Below, one piece after another: positions 33,252 through 44,863 of a stretch of DNA of 64,000 nucleotides. Positions within the stretch are counted from its first letter, which is position 1, and each line of letters opens with the position of its first letter. The notes beneath the pieces are model-generated. The model saw only the letters and a list, made by a program, of their open reading frames with translations, was not told the DNA's origin and did not search any database. Source of the DNA: Acarospora socialis. Its lineage: Eukaryota > Ascomycota > Lecanoromycetes > Acarosporales > Acarosporaceae. The stretch is taken from NCBI GenBank assembly GCA_025617375.2, contig JAMYGW020000003.1:248001-312000 (forward strand), written 5' to 3'. Position numbers and translations under genes: made by a program.

Positions 33252-36120
33252 CGGGAGCGGAGCCAAGAATGCTGCTGTGGCCGGCTGTCTCGAGATGTCT
33301 GAGCATTGTTTGGTCGTTGTTTGGATCTGGAGCCACTGGTGAAATCCGCAGTACATTCGTACAATGGCGATCCAGAGTACCGGGGGTTGGTCTCCTGTAT
33401 CTTGCGGATGTCGGTGCTGCGGCTGCTGGTTAAGTGAAGTCCTACCACCCCTCCACCCTGGAACGGTATTCGCCTTGAGCAAGGCCATAAGCCCAACATG
33501 TTGATCACGGCACCCCATGGACCTTGAGCACATGACCGTCCTAGTACTTGAATGAAGCATATGCTATTTCAGACATAGAGCCTTCATGCCCCCATCTTAG
33601 CGTCTTGAAGAAATCACTATCAACTTCGTTTCTCATTTACCTACCATACTGTATAATGGAGCGATTGTGTATTCGCACAGAACGCACGTGCCCACGATGA
33701 TGGCGGCTCAGCGGGTACGGAAGTGTCAACCGTACCTACCTAGCTACTTAGAAATGCTCAATACGATATAACTGGAGTTTTCACAGTGTTGAAAGGCTTT
33801 GAACTGATCGAAGGAGTATAGCCCTAAAGCTGACGTGGATAACGATCGTGAACAAAGTAATTTCCAATGATCTCACCTTCCCCTCCGCTTTGCTGATCAA
33901 TTCCCAAACACAGCTCTGTTTAAAGCCCACGGGATTGTTCTACGGGCAAGCAGCTTGTCATCAGCGCGGCTGGCTGACGCATTCGCTGCTCCCAGCGGGT
34001 TGTTACCCCGTCGTCATGAACTAGCCTGTTGAGTCATATGTCCTGATCATATATTATTTGGGAGACTCCACGGGCTGATAGCATGTTGTAGGTACCTACT
34101 CCCACCGCACATTAGCTTTCCACCATCCGGTATATGGCGCAAGCCGCAGTCTAGCTTGGGCTGAAACACACATCGGCTGGCCGGGACTTTACCCCTGATA
34201 AATGAGACGGATGCATGTCCAAACATACCTAAATTATCCGGCAAGGACTTCTTCACCAATCACATCCGTGGTGAAGACCTCACAAGCAAATTGTTAAGCA
34301 CACCACCCACCGTCGATAATCACCGGCTCTGATCCTGACAATGGAGGGCTGTTCGACCAAACAGCATTGGGGAACGTGGAAAGTTCAAATCTAGTCGTGT
34401 CATGGTGATGGATGTCTAGATGAAGACGTCCCGCGGCAAGATCGATGCATGAGAATAGCCAGTCGGCTTCGCGGAGCTGGCCCCCACGAGGGTCGATACT
34501 GGTCCGAGATGAGCTATACACTTCGGAGGTCGGTCAGCTAGTGCAGCCTCACACACTGCCATGGCACTCTCACTCTTACCAAATCCGGAGGCGAGCGCAT
34601 ACTATAGGCATCTTATAACCTGAGGTCATTCCAACCGCACCCTGTTTAGCCTGTTCAGCCAAACATCGATACGAGTGACGGTCTTTCGCCAAAGAGACGC
34701 CATCTGGATCTTCAGGGTTTAAATTGACAAGACACTCAACAAGCGGCCGCCTGGAAAAGACGAGTGGGGAGATCTTCCACGCTCTGGACTAGGTGATCCA
34801 GATCGCTGGCACGTAGTCCGTCGTCAAGTCTACCGTCGACCAAGTTCTTGGCTACACCCGAGCCACTTGCACCCTTGGGAACCTCATCTCATGGCGTGGT
34901 GGTGTCGGCATCTCCACAAACCACCAATGTCCAGCCGAAGGTTTCAGTCATGATGGATATGACTTATTGGACACGCAGCCCACACGCGGGCCCAGTCTCG
35001 AGTTGCGGTAGCCTGTCCGGAGAGGTCTTGATTCCACCAACAGGGGTGATAATGCAGATGAAGAGTTTTGTCAATCGAAATCTCTGAAGCTGAAGTCACG
35101 CGAATCGGTGATTGAGATGATTTGAGATCCTGCGGTCGTGAGTCCGACACCATCGAAGTTGATGGGATTACTCCAGTCTGACTCTTACGCCTAATTTATT
35201 TGGCTGGTGCAACCGGGGGCGAAGCCTCTACACCAATTAATGGTGGTCAGTGACTTGCACCCAATCGATACTACACGGTACTGCGGGAGGGAGGGACGAT
35301 TAACCAGGTCATGTCAGATACCGGGATCCTTGTATGTTATATGAGCCAAAAGGAGGGTCATGTCTATAAGCGCTCCTCTCAGGAGGGATACCTTTGATTG
35401 ACGGCTTAGACTTCGGAGCATTCTGCACCTAGAAAGTTCCTACCTATGCGAACTATCTACCTACCTAACCTATGTGGGTACTGATTATCTACCCCAGATA
35501 TTGCATGCACAGGAACGGCTTCTGGGTAGTTAAGGGCAAGGTATCGGATGCAAGGATTATTCTTCGTCGTCAATCATTGAGTTACGTTACTCTACCTACC
35601 TCGGTACGGAGTTAATGTGTAGGTAAGGTATAAGGTATAACAAATGACTTGAGCAGCAAACTAAATTAGCTGTGCATTGGCGTAAACTTGGATCATTACC
35701 TACTTTATTATTCCCATGTGCTTTGTCTCTCCTCGCGTGCCCATCCCGAGGAAAGTATAACCCTTCGTGGGCGGCGTGGTGTAACAAACTACTGTATGGC
35801 ACTCTCTAAACTCAGACTTGTACACAAACATTGCAGATCAACTGTCTCCTGAACATGCGCGGTGATTGCAACCTGATGGGCAGCAACATGTTTGCACGGC
35901 GATTTTCCATATAGATCGAAGTCGAAGGGGTGCTTGATTCACTGTATAAAGAAGGCACTCGCAGCGCACGTAAAGATGGGCCACCTGACGTGTGTCAGCT
36001 GAAACTCAGATCACTGCTACACCCTCATCTTCCCTCCCTCAGACAGAATCATGGGGCGCTCGCCCTTGACAACTGTGTGATGGATTGTTGAGTTACTTAC
36101 CAGCTGCGCCTGCCTCGAGG
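33252..36120. other. Gene-poor region, 2.9 kb
   Basis: No intact gene is recognised. Short open frames on the minus strand at 34294-35153 (with stretches such as GVSLAKDRHSYRCLAEQAKQ, read across several frames) may be the remains of a decayed gene I cannot name. Between 35420 and 35640 CTACCTA/TACCTAC microsatellite-like units recur. Confidence 0.45.
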
Positions 36121-37915
36121 ATGGATTTCATAGTAAGTGTTCCGCATGCGAACAGCCTTTGATATTTCTTTCCGGCCTGCCTGGGTCATGGGCTCTCGGA
36201 GGCGACCTGGTTCATGGGTCAGATCTGCGACAGATGCCTGGACGACGGCGCGACATTACCGCGTTTACGGCGGCTACAGCCCTGTTGAACGTGCAGTCCA
36301 TCGTGAAATCGAAGGCATTTACTGATCACATGCGCTTCACCAGCTGTCTCTTGCGCACTTCTGCGACTCCCACGGGCCTAATTTTACTCTCTGCACCCAA
36401 GTGCTGCCGATTTCCTGTTTGAACTGCTTTCCACCACCCGCGACGTCTTCGAGCTTTGGCGATGTGAAAACACCACCTTCGCTGGAGGAAGGCAGTGGCA
36501 CCGAGGCGGATTCACAGCGTCATGGCCACGGTCAACGAGCCAGGCCTATCCGGACTGGTGTTAAGGATACACTTCGTCATGCAGCGACGCAGGCGCAAAT
36601 GTCACAACGCTCGTCGGATACGACCTCGACCTTTTCGACTCCGATAGACACACCGCAACATAGCCCACCGAAGGAAGAGCGCAGTCATTTCGGAGACGTG
36701 CCTTACATTAATACCACCGACATATACAAACCCCGGACTGGCAGCGATGCCTCCGAACCCGACTGCACCGCCTGTAATTTCAGCGTCCCCAAATCCCTCA
36801 CCGCACAACTTCCCTCAGGCGCACCCGGATCACCGACCAAAGACGGCCAAACCAGCAACGGCTCCCCGGTCCTACGCACGCGTGAAGCGGTCATCGCCTG
36901 CGACGGCCACCACGACACGTCCGAAGACGACAGCGAAACCCAAGCCCATCAGGACCTCCACCCGACACAATATTCGCCCCCACTGCCCGTAATAACTAAT
37001 CCCACCGCCTTCACCAGCCCCTGCCACACCCACACCCTCACCTACCTCACCACCCGCACCTCGCCCTCGCCACACACCTACTCCCTTCTGCGCCGCGCCT
37101 CCATCCGCACCATCTCCTCCGAGCTCCTCCCGCGCGGCGCCTCCGCCGGCCCCTTCTGCTTCGGCGACCCCGTCGCCGGCTACACGATCGCGTACGTCTT
37201 CCGCGTGCCGGACCCACACGCCCGTGGCAGCCGGCGCACGCACGCGCTCCTCGCCCTCGCCGGCAAAGACGGCAATCGCGCCTTCCGCGCCAGCCCCGCC
37301 ATCTGGCGCGCCTTCGAACGCATCGCCAACACCATCGTCGACGGCGCCGAACGCGTCGCCAAAGCCACCGTCGCGGCGGAAGGCGATGATGTTGCATCGC
37401 CGCGCAAGCCCGGCGGCGGTCGGCAGGCTGCCAGAGATGTCTACGCTACCGCCAAGCCGCGCCCGTCGTCCTCCTCCACGCACCCTCAATACCAAAGTCA
37501 GCATCAGCGCACCTTCACGCCCGTCTCGTCCTTCCTGTCCGGACGCGACGTCGATCCCGATGGCTATCCGATGCGCAAGCCGAATCTCTGGGGCCGGCAG
37601 CGGCAGCGCAGTCTGGCGGAACTGGTTGGGAACGAGTATCTGTTCGCCGAACTGCATGCGGAGTTCGTCGCGCTGTTGCAGATGCTAGGAAGGACGTTCG
37701 GGGGCGTGCCGGTCGATGACGACGGTGCGGTGGGCTCGTCTTCGTCAGCTGCGAGGGGAAGGGATGGAGTTGAACATGAACATGACGAGGAGGAGAATGA
37801 TGATGACGACGAGGATGAGGATGAGGATGAAGAGGACAGTAATGATAATGACGAAGACGAGGACGAAGACGAGGACGATGAGGATGAGGATGACGACGAC
37901 GACGACACGGACTGA
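36121..37915 (+). CDS. LST7: Folliculin-like protein LST7
   Basis: Lst7 is the fungal folliculin homologue. With Lst4 it forms a GAP complex for Rag GTPases, linking amino-acid status to TORC1 at the vacuole. A 12 bp first exon (36121..36132, MDFI) is joined across a 211 bp intron to 36344..37915, giving 527 residues. The spliced start MDFILSLAHFCDSHGPNFTLCTQVL matches the longin-domain beginning of folliculins, which supports this unusual first exon. Further landmarks are CTACNFSVPKSL, PGSPTKDGQ, YSLLRRASIRTISSELLPRG, GPFCFGDPVAGYTIAYVFRVPDP and ELVGNEYLFAELHAEFVALLQML. The last 45 residues are almost entirely Asp/Glu, encoded by a GAY/GAR triplet run. Fungal Lst7 lacks the C-terminal DENN part of animal folliculin, as here. 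Confidence 0.9.
37770..37912. repeat. GAY/GAR triplet run encoding an acidic tail
   Basis: About 140 bp of almost pure GAT, GAC, GAA and GAG codons end the LST7 frame. Such runs expand and contract easily. Confidence 0.75.
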
Positions 37916-38610
37916 TACCGTAACTACACCTTGCACAATCGAACGGAACCGGCGTTTATCGTCTCAGCCATCGAGCACCCCCCAGCAGCGGCGTTGTCCT
38001 TTTCCAGTACACATTTCTCTCCACGAATGGAGTCATACGTCCCCCCGCCACACCCCTCACGCACCCTCGCACGAGTCGCGACTTGCGGGTGCGGTGCGGG
38101 CTACCGGAGTTGTACATACTACAATCACGTTCTCATTTCTTGTCTGTGATTCGGCTTATTAGCGGGCGTTTCCTGAGCGGTGTCTGGGCGGGAGTGACGC
38201 GACTGGCTGGATGGATGGCTGGATGGGCGAGGTTTGCGTTTGATTGTTTGCAGTTCCGTCTATTCGTGCCGGGATGGGGATGTGGATGGCATGGGTGGTG
38301 TGAATGTGGGGTTGTAGGAAGCGAGCGGTGGGTTGAGTAGTCATAGAGTAATGGCCTTGCTTCTCCGTGGGGGGTGTCTGTGTGCATTTGTTTGATTGTG
38401 TGGGTGCTGCCTGCTTTCGTCGGCGTACAGTGTGCAGGTAACTCCGGAGATAACTACAGGCACATCGTACCTAGCGCCTCCATCAATCCATCTATGCCTG
38501 CCTTACCTCTCTATTCGCCTCTCCCTCTTCCCATCCCCATCCCCCTTCATTCACGCCTACCTCTCTCCACCCTCCCCCACAAACTCCACCAACCCCATTC
38601 CCTCCAAACC
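37916..38610. other. Intergenic between convergent LST7 and TSR4
   Basis: About 700 bp with no supported gene. The right third is C- and CT-rich on the plus strand (38510-38700) and overlaps the TSR4 3' end. Confidence 0.5.
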
Positions 38611-40024
38611 CTACCGCCTCCCCCCATCCCCACTCGCAACCCGTTCCTCCCACTGCACCCCCACCCACTCCTCCACATACCCGACCCCACCCACACCCAC
38701 ACTCCCTAGCTGACAATCCCTCCCACAAACCCCCAAAACCACAGTCCCCCACTCCATCCCCTCCAACCCCACCTCCTCCGCCTCCAGTTCCACAATCGCC
38801 CGCGGCGTCAACTGCAGCTCGAAGACGCGCTGCGCCCCACAGTTGGCGCAGCGAGGTATGCCACTCCTGTCCGCAGACGTGGTTGTGACCTTGGCGTTTG
38901 CGTTGGGAGCGGATGAGGAGGAAGGGAGGGAGAAAACCTTCCCAACAGCGTCGGATTTGGAGTAGAGGAGCGGGAAGCCGCGGAACTCGTAGCGGAGGAC
39001 TTGGAGGGGGTTCTGGGCGAGACGGTCGGCGAAGCGGAGGAAGGGCTTGTCGAGGGTGGATTCGAAGGCCGCGTCGTCGTTGTCGTCGACGGTGGTGGTG
39101 GTGGTGGTGGTGGTGGTGGTGGGTTTGCTGGAGGAGGGGTCGTCCATGTCGAGGTTGTCTTGGAGGGAAGGGGTGGGCGGTTTGCTGATGGTTTCGTAGT
39201 CGGCGTCGAGGTGGTAGGTTGGGTAGGGGGGTGGGAAGGAGGATTGTGGGGGCCAGGGCTCGGTGGGTGTGCGTTCGGGTAAGGGTTCCGGTGCGGGGTT
39301 GGAGAGGCGCGCTTTTTCGGCGAAGGTGGTGGCGAGGTCGGATGCGGTGGGGCGTTGGGGTGGTTTGGACGAGAGAGAGGTTGGGGGTGGGAGAGGGGGT
39401 GTGGCGGTTGCGAATGGGTTGGCGGTTGCAGTCGCGGTTGCTGGTGGGGAGAACGGGTTTGTGTAAGGTGCTGAAGCGGTGGAGAATGGGTTTGTATTGC
39501 CATTGGCAGTCGATGTTGCGTTAGTGCCGAAGAGGTCATTACCGATATTTCGCTGCATTGGTGCCGTCGCATGCTCTTTCCTATCCGTAGGGTCTCTGCC
39601 CTTCCCTTTGGATGTGTGTTTCTCTTCGACTGTGTTCACTCGTACGCCTCGGAAGCCTCTTACACTTCCTTGCTTTCGCTGACATGTCCGTCGTCGACAA
39701 GTGAAGAGATATAGCCGTCTCTCGTGTCCCGGGAAATGCTCGGGCAAGTCGCCGTTCAGCTGTAGTAATAAACTCATAAGGTCATTACAGACTCTGCACT
39801 TTGCGAGTTCGAGAGGTGGAGGAGATGCGGGGTCCAGCCATGTCTGAATGACTTTTAGCAACCAGAAGTAGCTCCAAGGGACAAGTGCATTCTTGTACCG
39901 GATACCCTCCTAGCTGACTTATATTGTCTTCAGTTGGCTCCTTCGAAGCGTATCCAAGTAAGACCCCTGTGTCTGTGTAGTCTTCGTCTTCGGCACTGGA
40001 TGAGTCGCTCTCGTATCGCGACAT
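38611..40024 (-). CDS. TSR4: TSR4/PDCD2-family ribosome assembly chaperone
   Basis: Tsr4 is a cytosolic co-translational chaperone of ribosomal protein Rps2 (uS5), needed for 40S subunit assembly. Exons 40024..39899 and 39843..38611 (55 bp intron, phase 0) give 452 residues. The start is VLLGYASKEPTEDNISQLGG, then across the intron YPTWLDPASPPP and KCRVCNDLMSLLLQLNGDLPEHFPGHERRLYLFTCRRRTC, the PDCD2 N-terminal motif. The middle is an Asn/Pro/Thr-rich linker with a poly-Thr run. The C-terminal PDCD2 domain has QVLRYEFRGFPLLYSKSD and RCANCGAQRVFELQLTP, then a WGTVVLGVCGRDC strand and YVEEWVGVQWEE. It diverges from the F-box gene, 271 bp away, and converges on LST7. Confidence 0.9.
39091..39122. 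repeat. GGT trinucleotide microsatellite in TSR4
   Basis: Ten consecutive GGT units on the plus strand encode the poly-Thr run in the TSR4 linker on the minus strand. Confidence 0.85.
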
Positions 40025-40295
40025 AATGTTGGTCGAGTGGCGACAATTGTGTGATGATGGTCGATTATTTAGACGACAGGCTCCGAGAAAGAATCCGATA
40101 TTGCCAATGAAGGCGCTGTTGCGTCCTGTATTGAAGGTTGCACATGGTCCTCAGTCACTACCTGGTAGTGCCTCGGCAACGATTTTTGGCGGATCCGCTA
40201 AGAAAGCTTGTTCTCAAACGTGGGGAAGTCAATCTGCGCGTCATCGCCCAATATCAATAAGGCAACGGATTCTATACTCACCATTCTAGTCAAGT
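40025..40295. promoter_or_regulatory. Divergent TSR4 / F-box gene promoter interval
   Basis: This 271 bp stretch lies between two divergent start codons and must hold promoter elements of both genes. No specific motif was identified. Confidence 0.45.
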
Positions 40296-41819
40296 ATGGA
40301 TACTGAGTCCCGTCCTGACGCTGGTCAAAGGAGGAGGTCGGCAGTTGCGAGACTTGCAGGCAAGTTCCGTCGAGGGAGTGCCATCTCGCAAGAAATCGAG
40401 CAGTTGGGAGGGAGTAGTGATGGAAGGAGGAACAGCGCTGCTTCGATACAGCAGAGAAAGCCCAGCATCGCTTCGTCTTCGAGTGATAACCAGGCAAGAG
40501 TCAGCTTGCCATTGAGGCTTACGAGGACGAGGGCACAGAAGACCACGGAGGATGGCGAAGGCAGCCAACCTTCAGTCCCGTGAGCACTTCCAAGGCCAAT
40601 AAATGAAAGGCCAAGAAGTTGATCAGCGAAAAGGAACAAGTTGTTCGAACTCTTCTTCACTTTACCAAACGAGCTCCAGATTCAGGTTTTATATGGACTC
40701 AACTTTGAGGAACTCCTCGCTCTACGCCTCAGCCATACGTCCTTCTTCAACTTGATACAACAGAACGAGTCGCCCATAGTGCGTCAATTCATCAAGAATG
40801 ACGCTCCACGGCATCTTTTGGCCCTGTGGCCACCTCCACAGATGCCCGAACCAGCAAGCTTTTCCTACTTCTTGGGACTGACGCGCCGTGAGATCATCGT
40901 CCTGGATCTTGCGACACATATCGCGGACTTCATTATGATCAAGATCTGTCGCCGAACCACCAAAAGCCAGCAAGAAGGATTCCATCCTCGCTATCAACGA
41001 ATCAGGTCGAGGTGTGAGCCACTCATCCTGACCTTGTATCACTTTTTCGAATCTTACCGGAGCATCCTAATGGGTCCAGTTATGAACGAAGGCTCGGGCT
41101 CTCAGAAGATCGGAGCTTCATGCTTGCCGTCATTTCAACAACTCGGAAGCCATCAAGAAATTGAAAAGAGGATCATCGACCGCTACGACCCCAAGCAATT
41201 ACTGCAGGTCCACCAGATGTACAAACTCCTCCTCGCCGCTTTCGTGCGCAAATTGCGTCCTCCCTCATACGCTGGGCGCTTGGAACGCTCGTTGCGGGGC
41301 TGGGGCAAGACCCCGGCCTCGCAGGACGACATTGTGAAAGTTCTTCTCCTGGGTGGTATTCGAGAGGTCAAACGCATCATCGAGATTAAATCCTATGCTG
41401 CTCGAAGGAAAGCCCTAGACGATTTCATCGAAAGCCTCACACTACCCAAGGAGGATGACAACACACGCTCCAACCGTGTCGTCTCTGAGCCGCCGATCGC
41501 CTTGTCCTCGAATCTAGCGCTGGTGGCGAATTCCGTCGAGCGCTTCGTTACCGCTTTTCTGGACGAGGAGAGTTTGAGTCGAATCTCGCATTCCTTTCCC
41601 GAGCTACGCGAGATATGGAGCCGTACGGCTGAAAACATACTCCTGGAGAAAACCGTCATCAATAGCGTGTATGAAGTCCCGACGATGAGAGAGTTCATTG
41701 AGTCGGTAATGAGGGAAGGGGATGATACGACGGGGTTGCAGCAGGGGAGATTTATTGATGATCACGCAACCGATAGTGTGTCGGGCAGCATTGATCTTGA
41801 CGAAGACAGCGAGGCATGA
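40296..41819 (+). CDS. F-box domain protein
   Basis: The first exon (40296..40579) encodes a Ser/Arg/Gln-rich disordered start, including a basic RLAGKFRRGS patch. The second exon begins near 40634 and opens with an F-box: NKLFELFFTLPNELQIQVLYGLNFEELLALRLSHTSFFNLI. F-box proteins recruit substrates to SCF ubiquitin ligases through Skp1. The rest (about 350 residues) is mostly helical, with no repeat or enzyme motif I recognise, and the tail is acidic. The intron starts GTGAGC at 40580. The nearest CAG acceptor (40626) gives the wrong frame, whereas an AAG acceptor at 40633 restores it, giving 489 residues. That unusual acceptor makes the join uncertain. An annotation error or two separate frames cannot be excluded. 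Confidence 0.7.
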
Positions 41820-42364
41820 GAGAGGGAAGTTCAGCTGTAGAAGAAGGTGAGGGACTGGAGTGTAGTCGGAGTTGTGTACGATCCTGCCGAAAACTCTAAC
41901 CCCATCCCCGTAAATGTCACCGGTGTTTCCATGTAAGCCAGGGTAGAGTATCGAATGGCGTTCATATCTGATACTTGTTTGCACTGAGATGGCGCATAAG
42001 ACCGTTGCGACTCATGCTTGGCGGCTTTAGGGCTCTTGAGCCCGTACCAAGGCCCGCACCTAGTGCTATGGGAACGAGGAGGTTCGGATATGGAGCAAGT
42101 GACTGACAGTGACAGGTGTATTGTCAAGACCTACTGTTTAGGGAGATGTTAAGACTGTAACTCGTCCAATCTTTATGAGCACTATATATACCTTGTCCTC
42201 GCTCCCCCTTCCCCTCGCTTCTCCAGAATAAGCAAAAGCACCTACTCCAAAAATTGATTAAATCATACCCACACAAACATCCCCCAAGCTCAATCTCACT
42301 CCCTCCCAAGCGCAACCAATAACCCGAAAACAGGACCACACCCCAACCTCGCACCCCAATCTCC
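41820..42364. other. Intergenic, convergent 3' ends
   Basis: About 545 bp between the F-box gene and the small membrane protein gene. A pyrimidine-rich stretch fills 42290-42364. No gene is supported. Confidence 0.5.
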
Positions 42365-43111
42365 TCATCTCTTCACGACCCCCACCCCCCTCGCCCCACT
42401 CTCCACCCCCTCCTCCACCGCCTCCGCCCACTTCCCGCCATTAACCCCATACCTCCACCCCAAATACGCCAACACGCCCAAACTCGCCCCGACCCCCGCC
42501 CCACCAAACACGACCCCACCTCTCCCCCTCACGAATCCCCTCCAATACGCCCGTAAACCCCGCAAAACTCCCTCTGCCTTCACCCCTCCCCCCACAACCT
42601 TGCCTTCACCCAGCATCCCGCCTGCCCCTTTCGCACCCACGCCCGTTCCACTCGTAGCCCGCCACGCGCCCAACGCCCCCAGCACCGCCCCCGCAACACC
42701 AAACGAATCGACCTCGACCTGCCCCTTATTCTCCAACAGCCGCCAGCTGCGATCGCGCCACTCGATCTCCTCGCGCCCGCGCATGCGGGCCGGCAACATG
42801 AGTGCCATCAGCGCGGTGCCGAGGACGCCGCCCGTGGCTGCGGCCCTCAGGACTGTCGGGAGGAAGAGCGCTCGGGTGCTGATGGCGGAGGAAGCATTGA
42901 GGACAGAGGACGGATTGACGTTGGAAGGGGGGGGAGGGGCGATGGTTTGGGGCTTTTTGAGGAGGGAGGCGTAGGTGTAGTAGAGGGCGCCGGAGAGGGA
43001 GCCGAGGATGGAGCCGGTTTGGAAACCGCGGTGTAGGACGTGGGTGGTGAGGATGGCGTGGTGGTGGGGTTGGTCTTCGGCGTAGGGGGGGTGGGGCCAG
43101 AGGGTGGACAT
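42365..43111 (-). CDS. Small membrane protein of unknown function
   Basis: The preferred start is the ATG at 43109-43111 (MSTLWPHPPYAEDQPHHHA), giving 248 residues. The open frame extends 69 residues upstream without protein-like character. The sequence has Gly/Ala-rich, moderately hydrophobic stretches that could be membrane spans: GFQTGSILGSLSGALYYTYASLL, LPTVLRAAATGGVLGTALMALML, FGVAGAVLGALGAW and GVVFGGAGVGASLGVLAYLGWRYG. This Gly-rich pattern resembles small inner-mitochondrial or organellar membrane proteins, and the WPHPPYAED start is familiar from uncharacterised fungal proteins (possibly a DUF1757-type family). I cannot assign a function. It diverges from the NmrA-like gene. Confidence 0.75.
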   Translation of the reverse strand: MSTLWPHPPYAEDQPHHHAILTTHVLHRGFQTGSILGSLSGALYYTYASLLKKPQTIAPPPPSNVNPSSVLNASSAISTRALFLPTVLRAAATGGVLGTALMALMLPARMRGREEIEWRDRSWRLLENKGQVEVDSFGVAGAVLGALGAWRATSGTGVGAKGAGGMLGEGKVVGGGVKAEGVLRGLRAYWRGFVRGRGGVVFGGAGVGASLGVLAYLGWRYGVNGGKWAEAVEEGVESGARGVGVVKR

Positions 43112-43809
43112 TTTTGGGGTGTTGGGATGGTTTGTGTGGGGTTGGTTTAGAAGATGGAATGAGACAGTGGGAGGCTGTTGATGATAGGTTGAAGCTGTAG
43201 ATGCTGCTTGTGACGATGCAGCAATCGTTGCGTGTAATTGTTGTAAGGTAATGAGGAGAAGGAGGTGGGAAAGAACTCCTGTCAAGGCGTGCGGGGCGAT
43301 ATAAGGCTCAACGCCCATGCATCGCGTGGCATTTGTTCAAGGGTCCGTTTGCCGGGGTTTCGGTAGCGGGTTGGGCTATCGCGAGATGGCGTCCGATAGG
43401 GAAAGGTGCTCATTGGCTGGATTTAGAGGCGGAGGAATGTGTATGCTTGAGGCGTGAAGCTAGGTATAGTACTGAGAACATATAGGTAGTACATAGTATA
43501 GAGGTGCGAGATAATGATGTAAGGTACCGGCATATCTAGTTCGTCTTGAGATCTGTTGTTGGTTACCAGGTAAGGTCGGACTTTGTTTGTATCTCTCGAG
43601 TCCGCGAAGCGAGCGAGATCGATTGGAGGATGCCAATCAGGGCCCGTGCATGGATCTAGGGAAATGTACGAGTAATGCTTGGATAGGCCCCGAAGGCCGA
43701 GATTTCATTCTTTGTTTGCTGGATTCGACGTATAATAACCCTGAGTAGCTACATTTTGCAATACTATCACGTTTGTGATCACCCTATCTGAGAAATCATT
43801 CCGTCCATA
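43112..43809. other. Divergent intergenic region
   Basis: About 700 bp between divergent start codons. It includes the 5' untranslated and promoter DNA of both genes. No other gene is supported. Confidence 0.5.
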
Positions 43810-44592
43810 ATGCCCACCTACGCGGTCCTAGGCGCGACAGGTTCAACGGGTCAAGCCCTCCTCGACAACTTGTCAAAGTCTCCCAAGTATACCGTCAACG
43901 CCTACGTCCGGTCGAAAGCCAAGCTCGAGCGGTTGCGCCCTGGTATTTCCCAGTCCGACAAGGTCCATATCTTCGAAGGAGACCTACACGACATCCCGTT
44001 GATCACTCGTTGTATCTCCAATGTTTCCGCCATCTTCGCCGTCGTTGCCACCAATGCGAACGTTCCGAACATTACCATCGCCCAAAATACCGCCCAAGTC
44101 ATCGTAGCCGCTCTCTGCAACATTCGGACCCAGAACCCAGACGCGAAACTTCCCAGGCTCATTTTCCTGAGTTCGGCGACCGTCAATCCCACCTTCAGTC
44201 GAAACACGCCCGCTCCGTTCCACTGGCTACTCGAAACTGCATTCTCGCACGTCTATGAAGATCTGAGACGTGCAGAACAGTATATGCGTCTTCACAAATG
44301 CTGGCTGAACGCAACCTTCGTCCATCCCGGCGGCCTGGTTCACGATAGGCAGAAAGGACACGCCGTCAGCCTGAAAAGGCAGCAAACGTTTTTGAGCTTT
44401 TTGGATCTGGCGGCAGGAATGATCGAGGTGGCTGACGCGGAGGGCAAATACGACTGGATTGGTGTTTCTGTGGTACCGACCGCGAAAGATGTAAAGGTCG
44501 AATGGATGGTCCCAATTTTCTTGGGAGCAGGATTGACCTTGCATTTTTTCCCTTGGTTGCATGGGGTCTCCAAGTATCTTGGTATTTTGTGA
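43810..44592 (+). CDS. NAD(P)-binding protein, atypical SDR / NmrA-like
   Basis: A 260-residue single-exon Rossmann protein starting directly with the strand and glycine loop YAVLGATGSTGQALLDNL, the GATGxTG form typical of atypical SDRs (NmrA/HSCARG group). A VRSKAKLERL segment follows the second strand, as expected for NADP preference. The middle has IFLSSATVNPTF and the later part FVHPGGLVHD. The last 30 residues are hydrophobic (VEWMVPIFLGAGLTLHFFPWL) and could anchor the protein to a membrane. These proteins are redox sensors or reductases; the substrate is unknown. It converges on the Zn2Cys6 gene. Confidence 0.85.
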   Translation: MPTYAVLGATGSTGQALLDNLSKSPKYTVNAYVRSKAKLERLRPGISQSDKVHIFEGDLHDIPLITRCISNVSAIFAVVATNANVPNITIAQNTAQVIVAALCNIRTQNPDAKLPRLIFLSSATVNPTFSRNTPAPFHWLLETAFSHVYEDLRRAEQYMRLHKCWLNATFVHPGGLVHDRQKGHAVSLKRQQTFLSFLDLAAGMIEVADAEGKYDWIGVSVVPTAKDVKVEWMVPIFLGAGLTLHFFPWLHGVSKYLGIL

Positions 44593-44863
44593 GGGTTAGA
44601 GAGTTGTGGCGCGTGTAACTGAAATGGTCCGGTTTGTTGCTATTGTCACTCGTGTCGCGAATAATAAAAAGGGTTAATGTTCGGACGGATCAAGCAGTCG
44701 GCAGGTTCCTCTTGAACAGTATCATGACAAGCAAGTCAACAGAGATGTTTGTATGGTGATGTATCTACAATGATGGGCTTGCTGGTCTCTCCCAAGGGTA
44801 TCAGCCGTGCAACTCTGAGGGTGCTTGGTCTGTTGTCATTTAGTGAACCTCTGAGTATCATGG

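Noticed and set aside
37047-37657. Long open frames antisense to LST7
   Set aside because: They mirror the GC-rich codons of the sense gene, are Gly/Arg/Ala low-complexity and match nothing; the sense frame has clear folliculin motifs.
38808-39572. 254-codon frame overlapping TSR4 on the same strand
   Set aside because: It is a Pro/Ser/Thr frame shadow of the TSR4 linker, while TSR4 carries the conserved PDCD2 motifs.
43530-43660. Possible tRNA-like stretch with CTCTCGAGTCCGCGAAGCGAGCGAGA
   Set aside because: It can form a short stem but has no tRNA T-loop GTTCGANNC or A/B box in correct spacing.
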